From positions 1-12,945 of the forward strand of contig CANHWS010000076.1 of the NCBI GenBank assembly GCA_947464365.1: 12,945 nt of DNA. The letters run 5' to 3'. This DNA is from Cytophagaceae bacterium. Its GTDB lineage: Bacteria; Bacteroidota; Bacteroidia; Cytophagales; Flexibacteraceae. Positions 1 through 7,019 of the stretch are shown piece after piece. The notes beneath the pieces are model-generated. The model was not told the origin of the DNA. It did no database searches and saw only the letters and a list, made by a program, of their open reading frames with translations. Position numbers and translations under genes: made by a program. Every line of letters begins with the position of its first letter. Position 1 is the first letter of the stretch.

Positions 1-106
1 CATCACGACCAAAGGACAAAAAAGGCAAACAGACCAAACCAATTACACATATCTTTAGCAAAGTGGCGTGGCTACAACATATCGAAAATCGTGACGGGCT
101 AATCAT
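1..106 (-). CDS. N-terminus of a secreted or membrane protein, cut by the left edge
   Basis: An ATG on the minus strand at 106-104 opens a frame that runs without a stop to the left edge (35 codons). The product starts MISPSRFSICCSHATLLK and continues with a hydrophobic run (ICVIGLVCLPFLSFG, about residues 19-33) followed by charged residues. This looks like a signal peptide or single membrane anchor, unusually rich in cysteine. A perfect TAnnTTTG box lies on the same strand at 158-151, about 45 bases upstream of the start, the right distance for a promoter. The gene would be divergent from the ferredoxin. The mature protein lies outside the window, so no function can be given. It could be a chance open frame; the signal-peptide pattern together with a properly placed promoter box makes a real gene somewhat more likely than not. 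Confidence 0.45.
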   Translation of the reverse strand, partial: MISPSRFSICCSHATLLKICVIGLVCLPFLSFGRD

Positions 107-150
107 TCAGGCTTAAGGTTGTTGGGCTGTTGGGTCTCGTTCTCTGAACG

Positions 151-158
151 CAAAATTA
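151..158 (-). promoter_or_regulatory. Candidate -7 box for the left-edge gene
   Basis: Read on the minus strand the bases are TAATTTTG, a full match to the Bacteroidota -7 consensus TAnnTTTG. Transcription would start near 144, giving a leader of about 38 bases before the ATG at 106. I see no TTG at the usual 17-23 base distance upstream, so the -33 part is missing or divergent. By chance about six such matches are expected on both strands of the whole window, so position near a start is what supports it. Confidence 0.35.
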
Positions 159-209
159 GCTCCAGAAGTGCCTTTTAGGCCCCTTGCCAGCGTCCGAATC
201 TGATTTTAT

Positions 210-241
210 TTTGGGCAAGATAGGGATAGGGTCTAACTTTG
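210..241 (+). promoter_or_regulatory. Ferredoxin promoter (TTTG-N20-TAACTTTG)
   Basis: This is the best promoter in the window. TTTG at 210-213 acts as the -33 element and TAACTTTG at 234-241 as the -7 element, with 20 bases between them. Both match the primary sigma factor consensus known in Bacteroides and Flavobacterium (TTG, 17-23 bases, TAnnTTTG). Transcription would begin near 248, leaving a leader of about 50 bases before the ferredoxin ATG at 298. It is divergent from the candidate promoter at 151-158. Confidence 0.6.
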
Positions 242-297
242 GAGCCAGAAAACTGTTATAACACAAGACAAGTAAACCAAGCAGAAGCAAAAACGCC

Positions 298-648
298 ATG
301 GCGATTATCATAACTGAGGAGTGCATCAACTGTGGTGCCTGCGAACCTGAGTGCCCCAACACCGCCATCTACGAAGGTGGTGCAGATTGGACATGGGCCG
401 GTGGAACAAAACTGGTCGCTATCCCCCTCGAAGACGGCTCTACCCTAGATGCCAAAGTCAAACAAACCCCGGTTTCAGAAGAGTTTTACTACATCGTCTC
501 GGACAAGTGTACAGAGTGCACAGGCTTTCATGAAGAGCCACAGTGTGCCGCTGTTTGCCCAGTTGACTGCTGTGTAGATGATCCTGATGTCCGCGAAACC
601 AAAGAAGAACTTGAGGCCAAAAAGGCATGGTTGCATGGTGAGGCCTAG
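298..648 (+). CDS. Ferredoxin, 2[4Fe-4S] type
   Basis: A 116-residue soluble electron carrier. The first cluster motif is C9-x2-C12-x2-C15-x3-C19-P. The second is C71-x2-C74-x8-C83-x3-C87-P, followed by C91 and C92. The expanded eight-residue spacing in the second motif and the acidic C-terminal tail (EELEAKKAWLHGE) resemble ferredoxins of the Allochromatium type and the form I know from Bacteroidota. About 50 residues, including an aromatic loop around residues 29-34, separate the two motifs. It would accept and donate low-potential electrons in the cytoplasm; its partner enzymes cannot be read from this context. The gene stands alone, with its own promoter at 210-241 and a strong terminator just after it. 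The ATG at 298 puts the first cysteine at residue 9, as usual for this family. No Shine-Dalgarno sequence precedes it. Confidence 0.93.
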   Translation: MAIIITEECINCGACEPECPNTAIYEGGADWTWAGGTKLVAIPLEDGSTLDAKVKQTPVSEEFYYIVSDKCTECTGFHEEPQCAAVCPVDCCVDDPDVRETKEELEAKKAWLHGEA

Positions 649-691
649 ACAAGTAGTCATGTAGCAATTGTTGCTAGGCTCCTACCTTCAG

Positions 692-726
692 AAGCAGCTG
701 CCCACCCTGGGTAGCTGCTTTTTTTT
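692..726 (+). terminator. Intrinsic terminator of the ferredoxin gene
   Basis: A 12-base-pair stem pairs AAGCAGCTGCCC (692-703) with GGGTAGCTGCTT (709-720). It is perfect except for one G-T wobble, has a five-base loop, and is followed by a run of eight T (719-726). It lies 43 bases after the ferredoxin stop and confirms a single-gene transcript. On the minus strand it lacks a T tract, so it probably does not serve the convergent gene at 796-2820. Confidence 0.92.
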
Positions 727-795
727 ACCTATCCTTACTACCATCTGGCCTTAGAACGAAGCTGGCATTTACTAGCCTCCGATCATAGGCTAACC

Positions 796-2820
796 TTAAC
801 GCCGCATATAACCAATCATCAGCCCGAGACGCAACGAAATCGGGTAGTTGGCACGATCAACAAGGTCGAAAAGGTTGGGGTTGGCTGGCAGGTCATGCAT
901 CCGGAATCCGAAACCCACACCACCAAAAATATCAAGGGTCACATCTCTCTTGCGTTTGACCTCTTGGAAAATGCGGGTTCCGACCAACACACTTAGCTCA
1001 AGACGCATTTCGTTGGCACTCATTGGTACAATAGACCTGTTAGCACTTGTATCGCTTAGGTCGAAGGAAGCAAAACTGTGGTTTACCTGTGTAAACCTCA
1101 GTTCTTGGGCCCAATAGAAACTACCAAGCAAGGGTTCATCCTCAAAATAGAGCTTCTGTCTTAGACTTACAGAAAAACCTTGGCTATATGTGATATTGAC
1201 ATCCGGCTGAGCGTAATCGCTCAAGAATCGGTTGCGGAGCCAAGTACCTGTGAGCTCGAACCCAAGTCTAGGTTTCCAATGATACTCCACTGAAACTGGA
1301 AGGCTACCAAAGAAAATGGCCAGCGGGTTGGCTGCATAGACAAAGCCTTTCTGTTCGTTAACGACCTTGCGATAATGCCAAGGTGTTTGGCTTACCTTAA
1401 CCATTTTAGGAGTCTCCGTCGGTTTTTGCCTCAGCGGTTCAATGTTCTGGATGGTGGGCAAGGCTGGGCCTTCGGCCTGAGTGAACGTCTTGTAATAGCC
1501 AACAAGATTACCGTTTAAGTCAAATAGGGACCAGGTGCCCACACGCTCGCCATTGTCCAGCAGGCCCACTATCCGTTTGCGTCCGTCAGGATAGAAACCA
1601 TTGTATTCGCCTTTTCCGTTAGAGTAGGTACACTTACCCTCCAGGCTACCATCCTCAGCATAGTAAAGCCAATCTCCCTGATTAAGCCCTTTGCTTTGGG
1701 CCCCTTTGGTCTTGACCTTGCCACTGGGATAGTAGGTCGTGAAAGGACCATCCCCATCCAGAAAGTTACCTTCGCCCGAAAGCTCACCGGTTTCGTAAAA
1801 CAACTGCCATTGGCCTTGTTTTTGGCCAGCGTCTAGGCGCCCTTTGCTGTTGAGCTTGCCATTTGTGTGATAGTATTGCCAGACCCCTGTTTGCAAACCA
1901 ATGCTATAATACCCCGAACTTTCTAGGCTATCATTCGGGTGGTAATAGGCCCACTTACCTTCTTTTATGCCATCCTGCTCTGTTCCTACAGCCTTTAGCT
2001 TACCTGTGGGATGGTAATACCGCCAAGTACCAGTACTTTTGCCATTAACGAGTTTACCCTCGGCCTTTAAGGTGCCGGCCTCGAATTGTTCGCGATAAAA
2101 GGCCGTATCTCCAACATAATTTGCTTGTGCCTTACGCAGACCTGTTTCGTAATAATAGGTCCAGAGTGAACAAGGTTGGCCAGCTAGGTAGGCACCTACT
2201 TGCTTAAGGGCGCCATTCTCAAAAAAGAACTTCCAGTCGCCCGACGGTATGTTTTGGACGAGCAGGCCTTCGCTCTTTTTGCTCCCGCCCTCATAGTAAA
2301 AGTGCCAATAACCTTGTTGGATACCACCCTGATATGGCCCCTCAGACTGCAAGACACCACTTTGTAGATAGTGTTTCCAATCGCCATCTATCTTTCCGTC
2401 GCGGTACCGACCAATATCCTTTAGTTTTCCGTCAGGGTAAAGACTGTAGAAAAGCCCATCAGGAACATTAGGTCGTTTTTTATCCACCTCATAAACACGC
2501 TTAATTTGCTTGAGCGTTGGGTTATAATATTCCGTCACGAATCTGTGCCCGGGCGAAGGCACCATCACATTCGGTGGGGTGGGGCTTTCTATATTGGAGC
2601 TACCTTTCCGAGGCCCTGTGGTGCTATCAGGACTTGACCGCACAGATATAGGCGTAGGGCTTTTACTTCCTGACCCGGATTGTGCCAAACTGGGTTGCAG
2701 AAGGCTGATGGTCAGAAGCAAGGCAATCGATAATGACACCCATAGAAAGGCCCGGTCCTTACCAAGTCGTAAGACCAGCCCTTTTGTCTGAAGCAATAAG
2801 GATAGGCTGATGGGCTTCAA
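796..2820 (-). CDS. Secreted MORN-repeat (YwqK-like) protein with C-terminal outer-membrane-barrel-like domain
   Basis: A 674-residue exported protein. Residues 1-23 are a basic N-region and 24-46 a hydrophobic stretch ending SLLQPSLA, with likely signal peptidase I cleavage before Q47. A Ser/Pro/Thr-rich linker follows (about 48-95). Residues 121-443 hold about 14 tandem repeats of 22-24 residues with the core pattern W-x-Y-Y-x-x-[ND/T]-G-x-L-x-x-x-G, that is MORN_2 repeats as in the YwqK 'antitoxin' family. Repeats 5 and 6 are the most degenerate. From about residue 493 to the end there are no repeats; instead alternating polar and aromatic or hydrophobic strands (for example VSVEYHWKPRLGFELTGTW and VTLDIFGGVGFGF) suggest a small beta-barrel in the outer membrane. 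MORN_2 repeats are common in Bacteroidota surface proteins of unknown role, and the antitoxin label is probably misleading here. It faces the ferredoxin gene and is divergent from lpxK. The ATG at 2820 is the only start that keeps the signal peptide. Confidence 0.85.
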   Translation of the reverse strand: MKPISLSLLLQTKGLVLRLGKDRAFLWVSLSIALLLTISLLQPSLAQSGSGSKSPTPISVRSSPDSTTGPRKGSSNIESPTPPNVMVPSPGHRFVTEYYNPTLKQIKRVYEVDKKRPNVPDGLFYSLYPDGKLKDIGRYRDGKIDGDWKHYLQSGVLQSEGPYQGGIQQGYWHFYYEGGSKKSEGLLVQNIPSGDWKFFFENGALKQVGAYLAGQPCSLWTYYYETGLRKAQANYVGDTAFYREQFEAGTLKAEGKLVNGKSTGTWRYYHPTGKLKAVGTEQDGIKEGKWAYYHPNDSLESSGYYSIGLQTGVWQYYHTNGKLNSKGRLDAGQKQGQWQLFYETGELSGEGNFLDGDGPFTTYYPSGKVKTKGAQSKGLNQGDWLYYAEDGSLEGKCTYSNGKGEYNGFYPDGRKRIVGLLDNGERVGTWSLFDLNGNLVGYYKTFTQAEGPALPTIQNIEPLRQKPTETPKMVKVSQTPWHYRKVVNEQKGFVYAANPLAIFFGSLPVSVEYHWKPRLGFELTGTWLRNRFLSDYAQPDVNITYSQGFSVSLRQKLYFEDEPLLGSFYWAQELRFTQVNHSFASFDLSDTSANRSIVPMSANEMRLELSVLVGTRIFQEVKRKRDVTLDIFGGVGFGFRMHDLPANPNLFDLVDRANYPISLRLGLMIGYMRR

Positions 2821-2876
2821 TGGTTGTCGCGATGATTATATTGGTGCACGCAGAAGGAAAACCGCAGGCGCAATAG

Positions 2877-2884
2877 CAAAAATA
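2877..2884 (-). promoter_or_regulatory. Candidate -7 box for the MORN-repeat gene
   Basis: Minus-strand reading TATTTTTG matches TAnnTTTG. It lies 57 bases upstream of the ATG at 2820, with predicted transcription start near 2870 and a leader of about 50 bases. The nearest upstream TTTG is 25 bases away, slightly beyond the usual 17-23, so the -33 element is doubtful. The 146-base gap between this gene and lpxK must carry promoters for both; I found no full consensus for lpxK (only TAATTTCG at 2922-2929, one mismatch). Confidence 0.35.
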
Positions 2885-2966
2885 TTTGAGCAAGTTGGTG
2901 CTTTTGCGCCAAATAGTAGCCTAATTTCGTGCATATTGATCGATTAGAGGTAAAATTAAAGCCGGG

Positions 2967-4109
2967 ATGCACATGAAATTTAAGCCAGGAAAATGGGCCC
3001 TACCACTTAGTTGGCTTTATGGAAGCATCATGCAGTTACGAAACCTTGCCTATGATAGACAGTGGTTTCGGTCCTTACGATTTGAGCCAGCCGTCATCAG
3101 CTGTGGGAATTTATCGGTCGGAGGCACTGGCAAGTCCCCCCATACCGAGTATCTGACCACATTGCTTCTAGAGCATTATCCTGTCGGGATCCTAAGCCGA
3201 GGTTATGGCCGCAACACCAAAGGTTTTGTATTGGTTACCGAGCAAGAGTCGGCTAAAACTGTCGGAGACGAACCTTGGCAATATCATTTGCGGTTTGATG
3301 GTGCTGATGTTAGTATTGGTGTGGCAGAGCGGCGTGCTGAAGGCATCCCGCTTTTGGTCCAGACCAACCCTAATATACGGGCTGTTATTCTTGATGATGC
3401 CTATCAGCACCGGAGCGTTAAACCAAGTCAGAATTTACTGATTACGACTTTCCAGCACCCTTTCTGGCGGGACAATGTACTACCAGCAGGTTGGCTACGG
3501 GAGGGAGTAAGCGGAGCCAAACGCGCCAATGCCCTGATAATTAGCAAATGCCCAAGTGACCTAACAGCCGCAGAACGCAACCGCTACATTAAGGAGGCCA
3601 GATCGTACTTAAGGCCCAATTCACCAATCTTTTTCAGCACACTCCTTTATAAAAAGCCTCGGCCAGTAGCATTGTCTGGACGTGCCTTAACCAATCAGCT
3701 TCCTAGTTTGATCGGTGTTAACATTGGAGGCTTTTGCGGCATCGCCACGCCAAACTTATTCAAGGAACACCTTGCCAACATTGCGGACAGTACCGTTGTG
3801 CTCAAAGCATTTATCGGGCTGGATGACCATGCGAGTTTTGACAAACAGCTATTGGATGAGCTTTACGAAAAAACCAAAAGCCAAGATATTAAGGTCTGGT
3901 TTTGCACAGCCAAAGATCGAGCTAAGCTGCTGGGAGCTGACTTGCTAAACCACCCCATGATCGAGCTTTGTTGGTATATACCGATCGGTGTTGAGTTCTT
4001 GGGGTATGACGAGGACAAGGGCCACCAGGGCCATAATGGAAACGGATTCGACAACTGGTTGTTGACCTCAGTGGGGCAGACCTTAGGTCTGGACAGTAAA
4101 GTAAAGTAA
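2967..4109 (+). CDS. lpxK: Tetraacyldisaccharide 4'-kinase
   Basis: LpxK phosphorylates the 4' position of the lipid A disaccharide using ATP, at the cytoplasmic face of the inner membrane, the sixth step of lipid A synthesis. The protein has 380 residues. A hydrophobic and basic N-terminal segment (about 10-35) is the usual membrane anchor. The Walker A loop is GNLSVGGTGKSP at 47-58, with K56. Further family motifs are ILSRGYGR (75-82), GDEP (100-103), ILDDAYQHR (141-149, with the two aspartates D143 and D144), LPAGWLREG (172-180) and DDHASF (286-291). H288 and D101 likely correspond to the histidine and aspartate described as catalytic in the Aquifex enzyme; that mapping is inference. The start could be M1 or M3, two codons apart. 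A glycine- and histidine-containing loop near 350-361 and the tail are not typical motifs. It is followed by the porin gene, also an outer-membrane function. Confidence 0.95.
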   Translation: MHMKFKPGKWALPLSWLYGSIMQLRNLAYDRQWFRSLRFEPAVISCGNLSVGGTGKSPHTEYLTTLLLEHYPVGILSRGYGRNTKGFVLVTEQESAKTVGDEPWQYHLRFDGADVSIGVAERRAEGIPLLVQTNPNIRAVILDDAYQHRSVKPSQNLLITTFQHPFWRDNVLPAGWLREGVSGAKRANALIISKCPSDLTAAERNRYIKEARSYLRPNSPIFFSTLLYKKPRPVALSGRALTNQLPSLIGVNIGGFCGIATPNLFKEHLANIADSTVVLKAFIGLDDHASFDKQLLDELYEKTKSQDIKVWFCTAKDRAKLLGADLLNHPMIELCWYIPIGVEFLGYDEDKGHQGHNGNGFDNWLLTSVGQTLGLDSKVK

Positions 4110-4184
4110 AACTCAACCTTTCGTCTAGGCTGCAATCAGCACTTGTTTTGGATACCTTCTGTGGCAAGATTGGCCTAAACGGAA

Positions 4185-4214
4185 CCCTAATGAGGCAGAT
4201 TTAGGGCTATTTTT
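4185..4214 (+). terminator. Weak terminator-like hairpin after lpxK
   Basis: CCCTAA (4185-4190) pairs perfectly with TTAGGG (4201-4206) across a ten-base loop, followed by CTATTTTT. The six-pair stem is short and the T run is interrupted, so termination of lpxK here would be partial at best. The T run coincides with the candidate -7 box of the porin gene. Confidence 0.3.
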
Positions 4215-4215
4215 G
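4208..4215 (+). promoter_or_regulatory. Candidate -7 box just before the porin gene
   Basis: TATTTTTG matches TAnnTTTG exactly. There is no TTG 17-23 bases upstream. If used, transcription would start near 4222, which would place the upstream GTG at 4221 outside the message and favour a start further in, such as TTG at 4239 or 4269. Confidence 0.3.
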
Positions 4216-4220
4216 CACCA

Positions 4221-6269
4221 GTGTTTCATCGTACCAACTTGCAGCCAAATAGCGCAGACAACCATAACTTGGCCCAACTAACGGGTAATTGGTACAAGGC
4301 CATAGGCTTTGGCACCTTGCTTTGCCTGCTTTTGCTGAGCAGTGTTAGTACGTGGGCACAGATTCTGGATGATACAACAGTCCAGAAATATGGTGCCCAG
4401 ACCACCCGATACCGTCTCCTGACTGATGTTATTGAGAATCGGGATACACTTTACCGCATCGATACGGTCCTGTCTAATTTCCAGAACCAAGATGACTTTT
4501 TATTGCGCCAGCAATGGCCTTATCAAGACCTCGGAAATCTTGGTAGCGCCCAACAGCAAATCTTTAGGACGGTCCAGAGGCCAATAGGGGTTCAGTTTGG
4601 CTACAATACATACGACCAATTTGGTCTAGACCCCGAAAAGACTAGGTTTTACAATACCTTTTCGCCCCATACTTGGGCGGCATACGTCCAAGGACCGCAA
4701 GAGCGCTCGATGTTTGATATGGGACTGAGCCGCAACATCGGGCCCCGAACTAACCTCACGTTTGAGTACCGCAGAATCGGCAGTGTCAAAAACTTTGGTG
4801 GTGTCCGGACTGAAGACCCTGCCACGAGTCACCACAGCTGGCGAGCGTCTGGTAGTTATGTTACTAAGGATGCACGCTACCAAACCTACTTTGGGTTTAC
4901 CCATGTTTGGCACCGGGTCGCTGAAACTGGTGGGGTCCTACCCACAAGCCGCGACTCAACAAACGAGGCAGACCCAAACAATCGCAAACTAGACCCTGAT
5001 AGTATGTTGCTGCTCGAAATCCAGCGGCCACAACTACTAGATGGCACTTACACAACTGATATTCGGGATCACCTGCGTTGGTATCACCAATATGCACTTG
5101 GAGAAAAACGAAATGTCCAGATTTGGTATCAGCTGGACCGTGATTTTAGGCGTAATAGTTTTGAGACAGGTAGCCTGAGTATCACGCCCTACTTTCGAGA
5201 TACCACCATTTGGGCAAACCAGTATGGGCTAGACTCAGGAGGTAACAGGGTACTGCTTTCTCGATTCAACTACGGCACCGAAAACAGCTATGACGAGTTT
5301 AACTACTCGAACACAACCCACCATCTCGGGATCAAAGGGAGCTACAAAGGCATCCATACTGGGGGTTACATCAAATACCGTGAGTGGGGATATGATGGAA
5401 ATCGGATGGCTTATGATGGCCTCATGCGGGAGTTTTACATAGGCGGGCATGCCCTTTACCAACCGACCAGAACCAGCACCATACGAGCAATGGCGGCGAC
5501 CATCCCAGGACGTGATTATACAATCGAGAGCCATTTCTTGAGTGCAAACTTCAAGGTCGATGCCGAGATCAAACGTTATGCACCGACCTTATTCCAAACG
5601 CAGTATTATGGCAACCACTTCAGCTGGAACAATGACTTTAACTTCACTAATGCACAACGCCTGACGGCAGAGTATAGGCTACCGATCAGCCGTTTCAAAA
5701 TCATGGTGGGTGCTGACTACCAGAACTGGGACAGATTGATCGTGAATGGAAATGATGGCAGGCCAACCCAAATTGCTGGCACGACCAGTCTAACATCTGG
5801 CTATGCTGAGCTCAATTATCGTTTCTGGCGAATCAGGACCGAGCAACAGATTAGGTACAACCTTAATACTGGCGCTGATGTATTAAGAGCACCTACGCTT
5901 TATATCCACTGGAAAAGCTATTTCGAATATAAACCAGCCCGGCAAGAACATATCGAGGTCAATGTGGGCCTGGATATGCGCTATCGATCTAGCTACAAGG
6001 CAGACTATTACATGGCCGTCACCCAGCAGTTCTACCTCCAGCCAAATCCAGGGGCTGAGGTGCCTGCTGCTCAACAGCACTTATTTCCGCTGCTTTCAAC
6101 CATTGTGGTAGACCCTTACTTCACGATGCGGATCCATAAGGCCTTGGTCTTCATCAAGTTCAACAACGTTTTGCAAGGTGTTGGTGGCAACGGCTATTTC
6201 GTTACACCATTTTATCCTGGCTTACCTCGGTCGTTCCAGTTTGGCCTCAAATGGTACTTCTTTGACTAA
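4221..6269 (+). CDS. Putative outer-membrane porin (Porin_10-like)
   Basis: A 682-residue exported protein that looks like the Bacteroidota 'putative porin' family. A hydrophobic signal segment (about 28-45, ending SSVSTWA) precedes likely cleavage before Q47. The segment LGNLGSAQQQ (104-113), the FYNTFSPHTWAAYVQGPQ stretch (143-160) and SRNIGPRTNLTFEYRRIGS (170-188) follow that family's conserved N-terminal block (nucleotide or ligand role unknown). The rest is rich in alternating aromatic strands, and the chain ends FQFGLKWYFFD, with aromatic residues near the C-terminus as in outer-membrane barrels. The default start is GTG 4221, but it gives an overlong polar N-region of about 27 residues; TTG at 4269 would give an ordinary signal peptide of about 30 residues and agrees with the promoter box at 4208-4215. 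Substrate unknown. It lies between lpxK and miaE with its own spacing on both sides (111 and 126 bases). Confidence 0.8.
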   Translation: MFHRTNLQPNSADNHNLAQLTGNWYKAIGFGTLLCLLLLSSVSTWAQILDDTTVQKYGAQTTRYRLLTDVIENRDTLYRIDTVLSNFQNQDDFLLRQQWPYQDLGNLGSAQQQIFRTVQRPIGVQFGYNTYDQFGLDPEKTRFYNTFSPHTWAAYVQGPQERSMFDMGLSRNIGPRTNLTFEYRRIGSVKNFGGVRTEDPATSHHSWRASGSYVTKDARYQTYFGFTHVWHRVAETGGVLPTSRDSTNEADPNNRKLDPDSMLLLEIQRPQLLDGTYTTDIRDHLRWYHQYALGEKRNVQIWYQLDRDFRRNSFETGSLSITPYFRDTTIWANQYGLDSGGNRVLLSRFNYGTENSYDEFNYSNTTHHLGIKGSYKGIHTGGYIKYREWGYDGNRMAYDGLMREFYIGGHALYQPTRTSTIRAMAATIPGRDYTIESHFLSANFKVDAEIKRYAPTLFQTQYYGNHFSWNNDFNFTNAQRLTAEYRLPISRFKIMVGADYQNWDRLIVNGNDGRPTQIAGTTSLTSGYAELNYRFWRIRTEQQIRYNLNTGADVLRAPTLYIHWKSYFEYKPARQEHIEVNVGLDMRYRSSYKADYYMAVTQQFYLQPNPGAEVPAAQQHLFPLLSTIVVDPYFTMRIHKALVFIKFNNVLQGVGGNGYFVTPFYPGLPRSFQFGLKWYFFD

Positions 6270-6395
6270 GGTCAAGGTCCTGTCTCATGATCATGTATTA
6301 GCAAGATCAGTAGGTTAGTGACCACTTCTGTAAGCAGACACCATAATGTTTGCCAACCGATTACGTAACAACAACCTAAAATCCAGACCTAGACT

Positions 6396-6980
6396 ATGTT
6401 AGGACTGAAATTAGCAACAGACCCGCGCTGGGTTGCCATCGCAACAATGAACATCGAGGATATCTTGGTGGACCATGCCTATTGCGAACAAAAAGCAGCA
6501 ACAACAGGCATTAGCCTAATCCTGCGGTATCCTGACCACGATGCCTTGGTCGAGATGATGACAGAGCTAGTGGAAGAGGAATGGCAACACTTTAAACGGG
6601 TGATGGCCGAGCTCAAGAAAAGGGGTTACAAATTGGGGCCGAAACGCAAGGATGAGTACGCCAATGAGCTCCTAACCCATGTTCGATCTGGCTCACACCT
6701 TCCGTACATCCCGCTGATGGATAAACTTTTGGTGCAAGCATTGATAGAGGCCCGCAGTTGTGAGCGCTTCAGACTATTGAGTTTAGAGGTAGCAGATCCA
6801 GAACTTGCTGCATTCTATCACGAGCTGATGATAAGCGAGGCTGGCCACTACCGGACCTACCTAGACCTAGCCAAAACCTATGCCCCAGAGGACGAGGTAA
6901 AACTGCGCTGGCAGGAGTTTTTGACGATCGAGGCCAATATCATAGAGGGCCTGCAGATCAGAGCAGACAGAATGCACTAG
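6396..6980 (+). CDS. miaE: tRNA-(ms2io6A) hydroxylase
   Basis: MiaE hydroxylates the isopentenyl group of 2-methylthio-N6-isopentenyladenosine at position 37 of tRNAs reading UNN codons, using a di-iron centre and O2. The 194-residue length is normal. The ferritin-like four-helix ligand set is visible: E31 (in DHAYCEQ), E62 and H65 (EEWQHF), E118 (LIEARS), E148 and H151 (SEAGHY). The N-terminus MLGLKLATDPRWV matches the usual family start, so ATG 6396 is secure. It converges on guaA with 32 bases between stop codons. The substrate requires MiaA and MiaB, which are not in the window. The 126 bases upstream contain no clear promoter; TAATGTTTG near 6346 has a spacer one base too long. Confidence 0.92.
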   Translation: MLGLKLATDPRWVAIATMNIEDILVDHAYCEQKAATTGISLILRYPDHDALVEMMTELVEEEWQHFKRVMAELKKRGYKLGPKRKDEYANELLTHVRSGSHLPYIPLMDKLLVQALIEARSCERFRLLSLEVADPELAAFYHELMISEAGHYRTYLDLAKTYAPEDEVKLRWQEFLTIEANIIEGLQIRADRMH

Positions 6981-7005
6981 TTAAAGGATCCATTAAATCT
7001 TGCCA

Positions 7006-7019
7006 GGAATAATTATTCC
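7006..7019. repeat. 14-bp perfect palindrome at the miaE/guaA convergence
   Basis: GGAATAATTATTCC is its own reverse complement and overlaps the last two codons of guaA (stop at 7013-7015). It has no loop or T tract and so is not a classical terminator. It may contribute to ending the two convergent transcripts or be chance. Confidence 0.3.

Noticed and set aside
3..116. A plus-strand frame open from the left edge to TAA at 114-116, possibly the end of an upstream gene.
   Set aside because: It is 37 codons with no recognisable pattern, and the overlapping minus-strand frame has a start, a signal-like sequence and a promoter box. It cannot be fully excluded without sequence further left.
156..299. 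A 47-residue minus-strand frame starting at an ATG that shares bases with the ferredoxin ATG, with a leucine-rich start.
   Set aside because: It lies antisense over the best promoter in the window, its start comes from the CCATGG palindrome, and its hydrophobic run arises from the A-rich ferredoxin leader.
773..792. TAGCCT/AGGCTA six-pair hairpin after the MORN gene stop.
   Set aside because: The stem is short and there is no T tract on the minus strand, so I do not call it a terminator.
796..2820. Toxin-antitoxin system based on the YwqK family label.
   Set aside because: There is no adjacent small toxin gene, and the protein is secreted with a barrel-like C-terminus.
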